Shown piece after piece: positions 7,381 to 14,734 of a DNA stretch of 23,000 nucleotides. This DNA is from Megasphaera sp. UBA1696 (GTDB taxonomy: Bacteria; Bacillota; Negativicutes; Veillonellales; Megasphaeraceae), in contig DCJQ01000003.1 of assembly GCA_002319965.1 (NCBI GenBank), forward strand, positions 1 through 23,000, given 5' to 3'. The notes under the pieces were generated by a model. It had not been told where the DNA came from. It did no database searches and worked only from the letters and a program-made list of their open reading frames with translations. The position numbers were made by a program, and so were the translations under genes. Positions within the stretch are counted from its first letter, which is position 1. Each line of letters opens with the position of its first letter.

Positions 7381-8836
7381 GGGAATCCTCCTTCTGCACG
7401 CGTATCGTCCGCAGCGTCCCGTCAGCCGGGCCGTTAGGCTTGTAGCCGTGCTCCATCTTATAACGGATATACCGTTGGCATGCCTCAGTAATAAATTCCC
7501 CTGCCGCCAACACCGGAATGCCCGGCGAATAAAAGGTAACCGTCTCTGCGGCAATACGCCCACAGGCATCCTCAAAGGGTATCGCTTCCACAGGGCCATT
7601 CCAAACCATTCGCGGCGCTGCGGCAACCTGCGGAATCGGAAGGGGCGGTTCTGCACTGGGAGCGGACGGACAAAGGGAACGACCGTCGGCAATGGCCCGG
7701 CAGGCATCGATCAGGGCTTGGGCAGTTTCCATCGTATCCCCCAGAGTAATCAGGGCCAATACGTGATTCCCGGCAATCAGTTCGACTTCGATTCCCTGCT
7801 GCCGCAAACCTTTTTCGGCTTCTATGCCGTCGAGGCCGACGCCTGAAAAATCGATGGTAATCTTCGTTTCATCAAAGCCGGTGACGATAGAGCCGTCTAC
7901 AATGTCCCGCCCAAACGACGACAGACCCGGAATGGCATTGATTTCCCGCCGTATATATCGGGCCAGTTCCAAAGCCCGTCCCAACAGCTCCGGCCCATGA
8001 AGAGCCAACTGCTGCCGAGCACTGTCGAGAGAGGCCAAGAACCAATAGTGAGGGCTCGTCGACTGAACGACAGCCATAGACGCTGCCAAGCGGTCGCTCA
8101 AGGGAAAATCGCGGCGGCAGTGAAGCATCGACGTCTGCGTCAGGGATCCCGCCATCTTATGTGTACTTTGAGCAACGCAGTCGGCACCACACTGCAGCGC
8201 TTCTTTGGGCAGATCCGGCTGAAAGCCCAAGTGGGCGCCATGGGCTTCATCGACAAGGACAAGGAGACCTTTCTCGTGAGCATAGGCCGTCATGGCCTCT
8301 AAGTTTCCGGCGATTCCATCGTAAGTCGGATAGGTAAAAACGACGGCCTTGGCGTTCGGATGCGCCTTGACAGCCCTTTCTAAGGACGATACGTCCGGCC
8401 CAAGCGATACTTGGTGCCTTTCATCAAACAGGCTTTCCATATAGACCGGCACGGCACCGCTCAAGATAAGGCCGCTGATGACGCTCTTGTGCGCTTCACG
8501 GGGAATGATGATTTCATCGCCGTCACGGCAGACGGCTAAAATCATAGCCTCGATACAGGCTGTCGTCCCGTTAATAGAAAAAAAAGTCCTCCCGGCACCA
8601 TAAAGATCGGCGGCTAAGTCCATCGCCTCTTTCAACGGCCCTTCGGGCTGAAATAAATCATCGAGGGCATACATGACGCCGAGATCTCTTGAAAGGGCCG
8701 GTCCAAAAAGTTTCTCTTGGTAATCCGAAATCCCCTGCCCCAGCTTATGTCCCGGCGTGTGATAAGCCTTCATATGCAGCCGACAATAGTTTTCCAAGGC
8801 TTCCACAAAAGGAGCCCGTTGTTGTTCTTTATTCAT
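7370..8836 (-). CDS. Orn/Lys/Arg decarboxylase-like PLP enzyme (YaaO family)
   Basis: A 488-residue fold-type I PLP enzyme of the Orn/Lys/Arg decarboxylase major-domain family. Visible features are HTPGHKLG near residue 26, DEAHGAH with PLP-binding Asp196, and STHKMAGSLTQ with Lys227 as the likely Schiff-base lysine. A small C-terminal Orn/Arg decarboxylase domain follows. The length matches Bacillus YaaO (about 480) rather than the 700-plus residue inducible decarboxylases. The start is placed at ATG 8834-8836 because a GAGG lies 6 bp upstream; an in-frame ATG four codons earlier has no such site. Members make polyamines from arginine, lysine or ornithine; the substrate cannot be read from the sequence. 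Adjacency to tmk is conserved in Firmicutes. Confidence 0.9.
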   Translation of the reverse strand: MNKEQQRAPFVEALENYCRLHMKAYHTPGHKLGQGISDYQEKLFGPALSRDLGVMYALDDLFQPEGPLKEAMDLAADLYGAGRTFFSINGTTACIEAMILAVCRDGDEIIIPREAHKSVISGLILSGAVPVYMESLFDERHQVSLGPDVSSLERAVKAHPNAKAVVFTYPTYDGIAGNLEAMTAYAHEKGLLVLVDEAHGAHLGFQPDLPKEALQCGADCVAQSTHKMAGSLTQTSMLHCRRDFPLSDRLAASMAVVQSTSPHYWFLASLDSARQQLALHGPELLGRALELARYIRREINAIPGLSSFGRDIVDGSIVTGFDETKITIDFSGVGLDGIEAEKGLRQQGIEVELIAGNHVLALITLGDTMETAQALIDACRAIADGRSLCPSAPSAEPPLPIPQVAAAPRMVWNGPVEAIPFEDACGRIAAETVTFYSPGIPVLAAGEFITEACQRYIRYKMEHGYKPNGPADGTLRTIRVQKEDSHEG

Positions 8837-8849
8837 AAAAAACCTCATA

Positions 8850-9305
8850 TCATATATGGTCTAAAAAGCCGCGCAGTAAGGCATGACTTTTCTCATAAGA
8901 AAATTGTTTCATCTTTTTCAATGATTGCTGCAGCGATTCCTGCAGCCGGTAATCAGACAGCTCTTCGGGCTTCACCCAGCGATAGTCCCGATGTTCATCC
9001 GACACGGTAACGCAATCAGAATCAGCCATGGCCGTAAAAATGACGCCGTTCAAAAATTGGCCGTCGGCCTTCTGATAGCTCCAAATACCGGCCGGCGCTT
9101 CCAAGGTAATGGACAGGCCCGTTTCTTCCTGAACTTCCCGCCGAAGTCCGGCTTCAAAATCCTCATGAAAGAGTAGTCCTCCTCCGGGAAATTCCCAGGG
9201 ATGCCGGCCTTCTATATCATTTTTCTGCAAGAGCAGCAACTTGCCGTCGTAAAAGACCATCGCCTTGACACTGAGTCCCATCAAGACATTCCTTTCCTGC
9301 GCCAT
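8850..9305 (-). CDS. NUDIX hydrolase
   Basis: A 151-residue NUDIX protein. Residues 42-64 match the Nudix box GX5EX7REUXEEXGU, with G42, E48 and REVQEETGL at 56-64, the metal-binding helix that hydrolyses nucleoside diphosphates linked to another group. The substrate (oxidised nucleotide, sugar nucleotide or cap-like end) cannot be told. An AAGGAG site lies about 8 bp upstream of the ATG. It is the first gene of the long minus-strand operon, 13 bp ahead of the decarboxylase gene, and is not part of the conserved Bacillus block. Confidence 0.9.
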   Translation of the reverse strand: MAQERNVLMGLSVKAMVFYDGKLLLLQKNDIEGRHPWEFPGGGLLFHEDFEAGLRREVQEETGLSITLEAPAGIWSYQKADGQFLNGVIFTAMADSDCVTVSDEHRDYRWVKPEELSDYRLQESLQQSLKKMKQFSYEKSHALLRGFLDHI

Positions 9306-9361
9306 ACGATCAACTCCTTATCCGTACTTCGCCTACAGTTTGAAAATTTCGATTACCTTTA

Positions 9362-9370
9362 ATTATATCA
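9362..9370 (-). promoter_or_regulatory. Extended -10 promoter of the NUDIX-to-tatD operon
   Basis: On the minus strand the sequence TGATATAAT is a perfect extended -10 element (TGnTATAAT), about 57 bp upstream of the NUDIX start codon. The -35 region is poor, which is usual for extended -10 promoters. It stands back to back with the plus-strand promoter of the vitamin B6 kinase gene. Confidence 0.6.
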
Positions 9371-9467
9371 TACCGCGCCCCTAAGCTTACAGGAAAATCC
9401 ACAAAAGACCGATGTGGGACTTCAAAACGCCCGTGCATAGAGGACAGAATCCCTTCTATCTGTCTTA

Positions 9468-9496
9468 TTTACACCTTGCTGTATATGGGTTAAAAT
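9468..9496 (+). promoter_or_regulatory. Promoter of the pyridoxal kinase gene
   Basis: TTTACA (9468-9473) and TAAAAT (9491-9496) have a 17-bp spacer. The ATG of the kinase gene follows 32 bp later behind an AGAGGAGGT ribosome binding site (9514-9522). No riboswitch-like fold is evident in this short leader. Confidence 0.6.
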
Positions 9497-9528
9497 TATA
9501 GTACAGTTTACTTAGAGGAGGTCTTTCT

Positions 9529-10368
9529 ATGACAACCAAACGCGTCCTTGCGATTCACGATTTATGTTCTTTTGGCCGCTGCTCACTCACGGCGGCCATT
9601 CCGGTCATCTCCGCCATGGGCTTCCAAGTCTGCCCTTTTCCAACAGCTATTTTCAGCAATAATCTGACCTACGGCGATTTCACATTTTCTGATTTTACGC
9701 CCCATATGACGGAGTTTATGGATAAATGGCAAAAATCAGGCTATGAATACGATGCCATTTACAGCGGATTTTTAGCCGACGCCGGTCAAATCGAAGTCGT
9801 TTCCGATGCCATTTCCCGCTTCGCCAAAGAGGATAGTCTCATCGTCGTTGACCCGGCTATGGGCGATAACGGCAATCTCTACCCGGTCTTCACACCGGCC
9901 ATCGTTCCGGAAATGCGAAAACTCATTGCCAAGGCGACGGTAATTACGCCGAATTATACGGAAGCCTGCTTATTAGCCGGCATTCCCTACAGTGAAGACC
10001 TTCCGAAGACGACGGAAATGCTCGATCTGTGCAAGACCCTCTCGGATATGGGACCCAAAAAAGTCGTCATCACCAGTGTCGCCAGCGATTTAGGTACCAC
10101 CAAAATCGTCAGTTACGATACGACGACGGCCTCCTTCGACGAATACCCGGTCCACCGCCTCCCCTTCAGCACCTGTGGAACGGGCGACCTCTTTACCAGT
10201 GTTCTTACCGGCTCCCTGCTCCAAGGGACGATGCTCCATGCAGCCATCAAACAGGCTGCCGACTTCCTGAGTTACGCCATCGAATATACCTATAAATCCG
10301 GCAGCGATCCCCGTGAAGGCGTCCAAGTCGAACCCTGCTTAGGGAAATTGCTGAAAAGCGAATTGTAA
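9529..10368 (+). CDS. pdxY: Pyridoxal/pyridoxamine kinase (PfkB-like fold)
   Basis: A 279-residue ribokinase-superfamily kinase of the PdxK/PdxY type, which phosphorylates vitamin B6 vitamers with ATP in the salvage route to PLP. The N-terminal segment IHDLCSFGRCSLTAAIPV is typical of the Firmicute pyridoxamine kinase group. VDPAMGDNG near residue 107 and CGTGDLF at 216-222, with catalytic Asp220, complete the pattern. It has its own promoter and a strong ribosome binding site. Divergent from it is a PLP-dependent decarboxylase operon, so cofactor salvage may serve that neighbour (inference). The exact vitamer preference is unknown, so the symbol pdxY versus pdxK is tentative. Confidence 0.88.
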   Translation: MTTKRVLAIHDLCSFGRCSLTAAIPVISAMGFQVCPFPTAIFSNNLTYGDFTFSDFTPHMTEFMDKWQKSGYEYDAIYSGFLADAGQIEVVSDAISRFAKEDSLIVVDPAMGDNGNLYPVFTPAIVPEMRKLIAKATVITPNYTEACLLAGIPYSEDLPKTTEMLDLCKTLSDMGPKKVVITSVASDLGTTKIVSYDTTTASFDEYPVHRLPFSTCGTGDLFTSVLTGSLLQGTMLHAAIKQAADFLSYAIEYTYKSGSDPREGVQVEPCLGKLLKSEL

Positions 10369-10390
10369 ACCCTATTTGTAATTCAGCAAG

Positions 10391-10419
10391 TTGACCTTAA
10401 AGGCACTCTTTGCTATAAT
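10391..10419 (+). promoter_or_regulatory. Strong promoter upstream of bioY
   Basis: TTGACC (10391-10396) and TATAAT (10414-10419) are separated by 17 bp, close to the sigma-70/sigma-A consensus. The 48-bp leader that follows has a TTGTGTAAC resembling one half of a BirA operator, but no convincing second half. Confidence 0.7.
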
Positions 10420-10467
10420 ACACCTTGTGTAACGAGTCCTGTATTTATAGTAAGGAGTGCTTTTATC

Positions 10468-11022
10468 ATGTCTGAGTCACGAGAAAAGACGATGCGCCTG
10501 ACACACATCGCCCTGTTGATTGCAATGAACTGTATTTCTGCCTATCTGATCATCCCCCTGCCCTTCTCTCAGTCGCCCCTGGCCCTGCAAACACTGATTG
10601 TCAACTTAGTAGCCTTCCTCTTACCACCCAAAGATGCCGCCATCACCATGCTGGCCTATATCGGCATCGGACTGATTGGCGTCCCCGTATTCACCGGCGG
10701 TACCTCCGGCCCGGGTAAGATGTTTGGTCCCACCGGTGGCTATATCTGGGCTTATGTCGTCGCAGTCTACCTCATGTCGATGTTAAAAGGGAAGGCTTAT
10801 AACTTCAAGCGCTATTCTCTCGTCGCCATCGTCATCGGCATTCCCGTCATTTATCTCGGTGGGGTCTTACAGCTTCACGGCGTAACCGAAATGCCCTGGG
10901 GGGCCGTCATCACCAGCGGCGTCCTGCCCTTCATCCCCTTAGACATCGTAAAAAGCATCTTAGCCGCAGTCATTGCACGTCCCCTGCTGCGCGTCGCTTC
11001 CATAAAAAATAATAACCCGTAA
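10468..11022 (+). CDS. bioY: BioY family biotin transporter (ECF S-component)
   Basis: A 184-residue integral membrane protein with about six hydrophobic segments. The signature region GKMFGPTGGYIWAYVVAVY (about residues 88-106) is characteristic of BioY, the biotin-binding S-component of ECF transporters. BioY works alone or with a shared EcfA/A'/T energising module; no such module is present here, so it probably uses one encoded elsewhere. TAAGGAG lies about 9 bp upstream of the ATG. A Pro/Asn-rich tail ends the protein, and a symmetric terminator follows within 20 bp. Confidence 0.93.
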   Translation: MSESREKTMRLTHIALLIAMNCISAYLIIPLPFSQSPLALQTLIVNLVAFLLPPKDAAITMLAYIGIGLIGVPVFTGGTSGPGKMFGPTGGYIWAYVVAVYLMSMLKGKAYNFKRYSLVAIVIGIPVIYLGGVLQLHGVTEMPWGAVITSGVLPFIPLDIVKSILAAVIARPLLRVASIKNNNP

Positions 11023-11036
11023 AAACGATTCTTATC

Positions 11037-11067
11037 AAAAAAGCACATCCTAGAGGGATGTGCTTTT
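11037..11067. terminator. Bidirectional terminator between bioY and the esterase gene
   Basis: A perfect 12-bp stem (11039-11050 with 11056-11067) has a 5-nt loop TAGAG. A-tracts and T-tracts flank it, giving a U-tail in both directions. The genes on either side converge on it (bioY stop at 11022, esterase stop at 11075). Confidence 0.92.
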
Positions 11068-11074
11068 TATCGTA

Positions 11075-12046
11075 TTAGAAATGGCTTTTAGCAAAAGTTC
11101 CTATTTCTTGTAATGACGCAACGGAAGCGTCGAGGTCGGGCAGGCAGAGGGCAAAGTCATGGGGCATATCGGGATAGACGGTCATCGTCACTTCGACACC
11201 GTCATCGACGGCTTTTTCCATAAACTTCTGATTTTCTGTCAGGAATATTTCATGACCACCGGTCTGAATCAGCATCGGCGGCAGGCCTTTCAAATCAGCA
11301 TGAATCGGCGATAGACGCGGATCCGAGAGGGACAACGTCCCGGCATAGGACGGCTCCTTGACAGCTTTATTGAGCGGCGTCCCACGGCCTAAAATCTTAT
11401 CTTTACGGTCGTTATAAGTCCGTGAAGCTGTAGCCGTACTGAAATCCGTCCATGGCGACTGGAGTACTAAGAGACGGGGCAGTGCTTTTTGATGATTCCG
11501 CAAATAAAGAGTAAGGGCAACGGCCAGATTGCCGCCGGCCGAATCGCCAACCAATACGATGTTTTCTGCTTTGATGCCGCTGTTCAGCAGATAGTCGTAA
11601 GCCGCGACGGCATCGTCAAGAGCCGCCGGATAGACATGGTCAGGTGCCAACCTGTAATTGACGCAGTAGGCTTCTTTGGCATCCATCAAGGCCGCCTGCT
11701 TCAAGGCCATGAGCCGATGGCCGTCACTCATGCCGAGAACATAACCACCGCCGTGGAGCTGTAAGAGCACCTTATCAGAAGCAGATTCCTCATTCGTATA
11801 CTTTTCGACGACGATACCGCTGACGGTCACATCCTGCCGCTGCCAGCCGTCCGGCAGGACGAAGGGCTTCTGATTGCGGCCGGTAAAGAGGTCCCCTGCG
11901 GCCTTTTCAATATATTGCTGCTGAGCCTGTCGATCCAAGATAAGGCCATGCTGCGGCAGGTAAAGCCCTTCAGCCGAGGCCGTCAAGTTCATGGCAATCA
12001 GGCAGGCGCCGATTGCTGAAATCTTCAGTACCTTCTTAGTTAACAT
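11075..12046 (-). CDS. Secreted alpha/beta hydrolase (HSL-type esterase)
   Basis: A 323-residue esterase/lipase of the hormone-sensitive-lipase family (alpha/beta hydrolase fold 3). The start at ATG 12044-12046 is chosen because AAGGAG lies about 8 bp upstream and the protein then opens with a classic signal peptide (MLTKKVLKISAIGACLIAMN, cleavage likely after ASA near residue 25). The oxyanion-hole HGGG is at 98-101, the nucleophile Ser169 is in GDSAGG, and His296 is in MPHDF. The acid position reads GGHEIF, so Glu266 rather than Asp may complete the triad. It is probably periplasmic or exported, hydrolysing short acyl esters. It stands alone, ending at the terminator shared with bioY. Confidence 0.88.
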   Translation of the reverse strand: MLTKKVLKISAIGACLIAMNLTASAEGLYLPQHGLILDRQAQQQYIEKAAGDLFTGRNQKPFVLPDGWQRQDVTVSGIVVEKYTNEESASDKVLLQLHGGGYVLGMSDGHRLMALKQAALMDAKEAYCVNYRLAPDHVYPAALDDAVAAYDYLLNSGIKAENIVLVGDSAGGNLAVALTLYLRNHQKALPRLLVLQSPWTDFSTATASRTYNDRKDKILGRGTPLNKAVKEPSYAGTLSLSDPRLSPIHADLKGLPPMLIQTGGHEIFLTENQKFMEKAVDDGVEVTMTVYPDMPHDFALCLPDLDASVASLQEIGTFAKSHF

Positions 12047-12155
12047 AGAAACACTCCTTCGCCCAATGATGAAAATAATCCATATATTTTTTATTTTACC
12101 ATTGAATGGCCGCTCTAAGTCAAGACAACAAGCAGAAACACCGCCCTCCTTCCCC

Positions 12156-12197
12156 AAAAAAAAGAAGTACCGCACTGCTATGGGCGACACTTCTTTT
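12156..12197 (-). terminator. Terminator of the flavodoxin-fold gene pair
   Basis: A 14-bp stem with two G-U pairs joins 12160-12173 and 12184-12197 around a 10-nt loop. On the minus strand it is followed by a run of T. It lies about 50 bp past the stop of the quinone-reductase-like gene and before the esterase leader. Confidence 0.8.
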
Positions 12198-12245
12198 CAT
12201 CTTTTTAGAAAAACAGGGCTGCAACGCGCTCAGTCATCATAAAAA

Positions 12246-12803
12246 CTAAGCTGTAATGCCCTGAATACGGTCGATGAGTTTTTCTGCATATTCCCGAGCA
12301 GCCTGTTTCTGGGCCTCAATAGCCTGTTCATCATCGCGAGTGGTATAACCGACACCATGGATGTAGAGTGCGCCCTGGTAATCGAGGCCGCAAAGGGTTG
12401 CCGTTGCCGGGAACATTTCAAGCATTTTGTTAATATCACCAATAGATCCTTCGCCGCCGGTATAGGCTTCTGCCGGTGCCCCTGTCGTAAAAGATACAAT
12501 CAATTTTTTCCCGCCAAATTTTCCCGTAGAACCGTGGGCAAAGCCATGAAGGAATACTTCATCGAGCCACTTCTTCATGAGCCAGGGCAGGGAATACCAC
12601 CAGAAAGGGAACTGCCAGACGATGAGGTCGGCTTCCAGCAAAGCCTTTTGTTCCGCGTCTACATCGATATTCGCCGTCGGGTAGAGCTGATCCAGTTTAC
12701 GAATTTCAGCATCCGGAAATGCCTTTTCAAGCTCGTCCAAAATCGTTTGATTGGCAACGGACGTCGAGAGATCGGGATGACCGGAAATAATCAAAGTTTT
12801 CAT
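12246..12803 (-). CDS. NAD(P)H-dependent quinone oxidoreductase, flavodoxin-like fold
   Basis: A 185-residue protein of the Flavodoxin_2/NQO family (relatives: MdaB, KefF, YwrO). The N-terminus MKTLIISGHPDLSTSVANQ binds the flavin phosphate. The aromatic WQFPFWWYSLPWLMKKWLDE segment (about residues 69-88) is the family's flavin-ring and quinone site, and TTGAPAEAY follows it. These enzymes reduce quinones or other electrophiles by two electrons. The gene is 44 bp downstream of a second flavodoxin-fold gene on the same strand and is followed by a good terminator, so the two probably form a redox or stress-response operon. The substrate is unknown. Confidence 0.9.
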   Translation of the reverse strand: MKTLIISGHPDLSTSVANQTILDELEKAFPDAEIRKLDQLYPTANIDVDAEQKALLEADLIVWQFPFWWYSLPWLMKKWLDEVFLHGFAHGSTGKFGGKKLIVSFTTGAPAEAYTGGEGSIGDINKMLEMFPATATLCGLDYQGALYIHGVGYTTRDDEQAIEAQKQAAREYAEKLIDRIQGITA

Positions 12804-12847
12804 CGGACTCTTCTCCTTTCATGGATAAAAAGAAGTACAAAGTCTAG

Positions 12848-13327
12848 TTACTGACTGTTTTTTACAGCCCATTCCTTCAGTTCATCGGCAGATACGTTGC
12901 TCGGAAAACGTTTTCCTGCGGCGACGTCTGCGCCCGGTGCTAAGGACTGCATGTTCTTACCGGAATCGCCGATGGGGCTCATACCAGACGTAGCAAAAGG
13001 AACGACCTTCTTACCGCTAAAATCATAGCTTTCCATAAAAGTATCGATAATGGACGGTTCCCGATACCACCAAACAGGAAAGCCTACAAAGACCAGGTCA
13101 TACTGAGCCATATTATCGACCTTTTCGGCAATAGCCGGACGGCTGGCGGGATCCTTTGATTCTACGGAACTGCGGCTTTCCGAATTCTGCCAATTAAGGT
13201 CCGCCGAGCTATACGGTACTTCCGGCTTAATTTCAAAAATATCGGCTCCAATCGCTTCAGAAAGCTTTTCGGCAACCTTTGCCGTCACGCCGCTGGCGCT
13301 GAAATATGCGACTAATGCTTTATTCAT
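12848..13327 (-). CDS. Flavodoxin family protein
   Basis: A 159-residue flavodoxin (Flavodoxin_4-like). The FMN phosphate-binding loop is YFSASGVTAKVAEKL at the N-terminus, the second flavin loop is GFPVWWYREPSIID (about 83-96), and FATSGMSPIGDSG follows. There is no signal peptide, so it is cytoplasmic. Proteins of this group are usually called flavodoxins or NAD(P)H-dependent reductases and are often induced by oxidative or electrophile stress. GAGGAGG lies about 8 bp upstream of the ATG. It leads the two-gene unit with the quinone-reductase-like gene. An inverted repeat upstream of its promoter suggests regulation by an unlinked factor. Confidence 0.9.
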   Translation of the reverse strand: MNKALVAYFSASGVTAKVAEKLSEAIGADIFEIKPEVPYSSADLNWQNSESRSSVESKDPASRPAIAEKVDNMAQYDLVFVGFPVWWYREPSIIDTFMESYDFSGKKVVPFATSGMSPIGDSGKNMQSLAPGADVAAGKRFPSNVSADELKEWAVKNSQ

Positions 13328-13343
13328 TATATCTGCCTCCTCT

Positions 13344-13374
13344 ATTATATCTAATAGGATACTTGATTGGTCAA
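13344..13374 (-). promoter_or_regulatory. Promoter of the flavodoxin operon
   Basis: On the minus strand TTGACC (13369-13374) and a perfect TATAAT (13344-13349) have a 19-bp spacer, slightly long. Such spacing is typical of promoters needing an activator or anti-repression, which is inference. The -10 sits 16 bp from the start codon, so the leader is very short. Confidence 0.55.
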
Positions 13375-13434
13375 TGATAGATTTTTCATATCCGTCATGG
13401 CGATCATATCACCACTTAAAACTAGTCTATCATT
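13373..13434. promoter_or_regulatory. Candidate operator: spaced 9-bp inverted repeat
   Basis: AATGATAGA (13373-13381) is repeated as its exact inverse TCTATCATT (13426-13434). The centres are 53 bp apart, close to five helical turns. The proximal copy touches the -35 of the flavodoxin promoter. No regulator gene is adjacent. Confidence 0.35.
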
Positions 13435-13592
13435 CATGAACATTTATGTCTAATACCTATCACAAATTACCAGAAATATATATTATGTATTTCTAATGGT
13501 ACATCCCTTGCAAAAAAAACATCTCTTCTACAGAAAATCAACCGCTTTAGCCCAGCATTCTGAGGAAGTTCATAACCGCCCTTCCAACAAAT
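13435..13592. other. AT-rich intergenic stretch without a recognisable gene
   Basis: I find no convincing coding frame on either strand here. There is one imperfect hairpin-forming stretch (AGAAATA/TATTTCT around 13472-13494). The right edge is where the repeated terminator begins, so this is probably the left outer flank of the accessory island. Confidence 0.5.
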
Positions 13593-13636
13593 GAAAAAAT
13601 CCCTGCAACCACAGGTTGCAGGGATCGTAATTTCAA
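13593..13636 (-). terminator. Repeated terminator, copy 1 (identical to the rplL terminator)
   Basis: A 12-bp perfect stem (ATCCCTGCAACC / GGTTGCAGGGAT) with an ACA loop is followed on the minus strand by a six-T tail. These 44 bases are identical to 18860-18903, the terminator of rplL. It follows a decayed COG2865 3' end and may terminate the island genes to its right. Confidence 0.85.
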
Positions 13637-13644
13637 TAATCAAA

Positions 13645-13744
13645 CTATTTAAGTATCACACCCCAAGAGCCCTTACGATGTGTTCCCATGCATTGAAGAT
13701 AACTTTTTTCCTAAAGCTTCTTCGTATAGTATTTTATAGTATCA
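13645..13744 (-). pseudogene. Remnant of the 3' end of a COG2865 (AlbA_2/RecG-like) gene
   Basis: Read on the minus strand, 13645-13744 encodes the last 33 codons of the same gene whose larger remnant lies at 18301-18812. The shared end reads THRKGSWGVILK in both. DNA similarity to 18250-18400 is ungapped over about 150 bp including the terminator, with roughly one difference in ten. One codon that is Gln in the other copy (KKLQEK) is a stop here. Homology ends abruptly at 13744. The piece cannot make a functional protein. The parent family carries an AlbA_2 DNA-binding/ATPase-like region and a C-terminal winged helix. Confidence 0.8.
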
Positions 13745-13862
13745 TTTCAATGCCCAGAACATGATTCCTGATAAAAAGCAGAGCCCCTAATAAAGCGGAA
13801 CCCGGATCCGTGTGCAAATAATAAGATAGTTCTTTATCTTACCCTTTCTAAAATGAATCTAA
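13745..13862. other. Short non-coding gap with a weak hairpin
   Basis: No gene is seen. A perfect 7-bp AT-rich hairpin (13822-13828 with 13835-13841) lies about 20 bp past the stop of the following secreted-protein gene. It could act as a weak terminator, but the tail is not T-rich. Confidence 0.4.
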
Positions 13863-14561
13863 TTATTTCAACGTAATTACCACACTATTAGGCATTGCCT
13901 CTTCCATAGCAGTTTTCAAGTCCGTCAATGGCGTTTGTAAATCCGTATCGCTTGCTACCACCGCTTCAAATTGAGTCCCCGCCGGAAAATCAACATTTTT
14001 CCCTTTCATAAATAAACCGCCAACCAACGTTACCGCTGCTGCTACAGCTACAGCGCCTCCATCATTACCGGCTTTTTTCTTGCCTGTATATTGAAGTGGC
14101 ACCCGTATATTATTCAAAGTTTTTACATCGTTGATTGTAAATTCTAATTTTCCCGATCGTCCAAACATCCCATTTTTTCGAGCTACCGTAATCACGCCAT
14201 TCACTTTCGTTCCAGCAGGAATAACCACTACGTCATTGATAACCAGATTTGACGAAGTCTTTAATGGAACAATATCTCCTTTATGACTCGTTTTAGAAGA
14301 AATTGCAGAAGTGAGTTCTACATTAATTGTCGTATCTTTGGGAATATACGCTTCTCCCTTGGGTATAGTTGATACTTTTAATTTTTCCATTCGTTGTGTT
14401 AAAGGAACAAATTTTTTAAAAGTCCCAACTTCTCCGGTTGTTTCAACGACCTTTTGTGAACTAATCGTATCGTTAGCTGCAGCTAACCCGATTCCGCAAG
14501 GTAAAAAAATACTAGTAATACATAAATAAGCCACAATTCCCTTTCTTAACTTCGATCCCAT
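13863..14561 (-). CDS. Secreted protein of unknown function
   Basis: A 232-residue protein I do not recognise with certainty. It opens with a clear signal peptide (GIVAYLCITSIFLPCGIGLAA, cleavage near residue 29). The mature part has a beta-rich region with recurring patterns: IPKDTTINVELTSAISS, then GDIVPLKTSSNLVINDVVV, then IPAGTKVNGVITVARKNG. This rhythm resembles the beta-barrel of VirB10/TrbI-like proteins, but that is only a resemblance. A hydrophobic Gly/Ala-rich segment (VAVAAAVTLVGGLFM, about 173-187) could insert in a membrane. AGAGGTG precedes the ATG. It sits last in the accessory island, downstream of toxin-like fragments, and is AT-richer than the housekeeping genes. Confidence 0.7.
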   Translation of the reverse strand: MGSKLRKGIVAYLCITSIFLPCGIGLAAANDTISSQKVVETTGEVGTFKKFVPLTQRMEKLKVSTIPKGEAYIPKDTTINVELTSAISSKTSHKGDIVPLKTSSNLVINDVVVIPAGTKVNGVITVARKNGMFGRSGKLEFTINDVKTLNNIRVPLQYTGKKKAGNDGGAVAVAAAVTLVGGLFMKGKNVDFPAGTQFEAVVASDTDLQTPLTDLKTAMEEAMPNSVVITLK

Positions 14562-14734
14562 AACGCACCTCTATTCAAATACGATTTATAAAAAAACATA
14601 TACTATATATTTAATAATTCAACATATAAATAAAAATCCCTTCTTATTATTAAAATATCTTAAATTCTATATGACAAAATAGTCATGCCACATCTTCTGT
14701 ATCTATTATCTCGTCATAAACATACAGCTTCATT

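Noticed and set aside
7381..7707. Open N-terminal extension of tmk
   Set aside because: The extension is Arg/Pro-rich, lies wholly inside the decarboxylase gene in another frame, and the internal ATG at 7380 has a perfect ribosome binding site and starts the conserved kinase sequence.
10420..10467. BirA operator upstream of bioY
   Set aside because: TTGTGTAAC resembles one half site, but a matching inverted half at the right distance is absent, so I did not list it as an operator.
12047..12190. Longer N-terminus for the secreted esterase
   Set aside because: The ATG at 12046 has AAGGAG upstream and gives a classic signal peptide; the extension would bury it behind 48 residues and runs over the terminator region.
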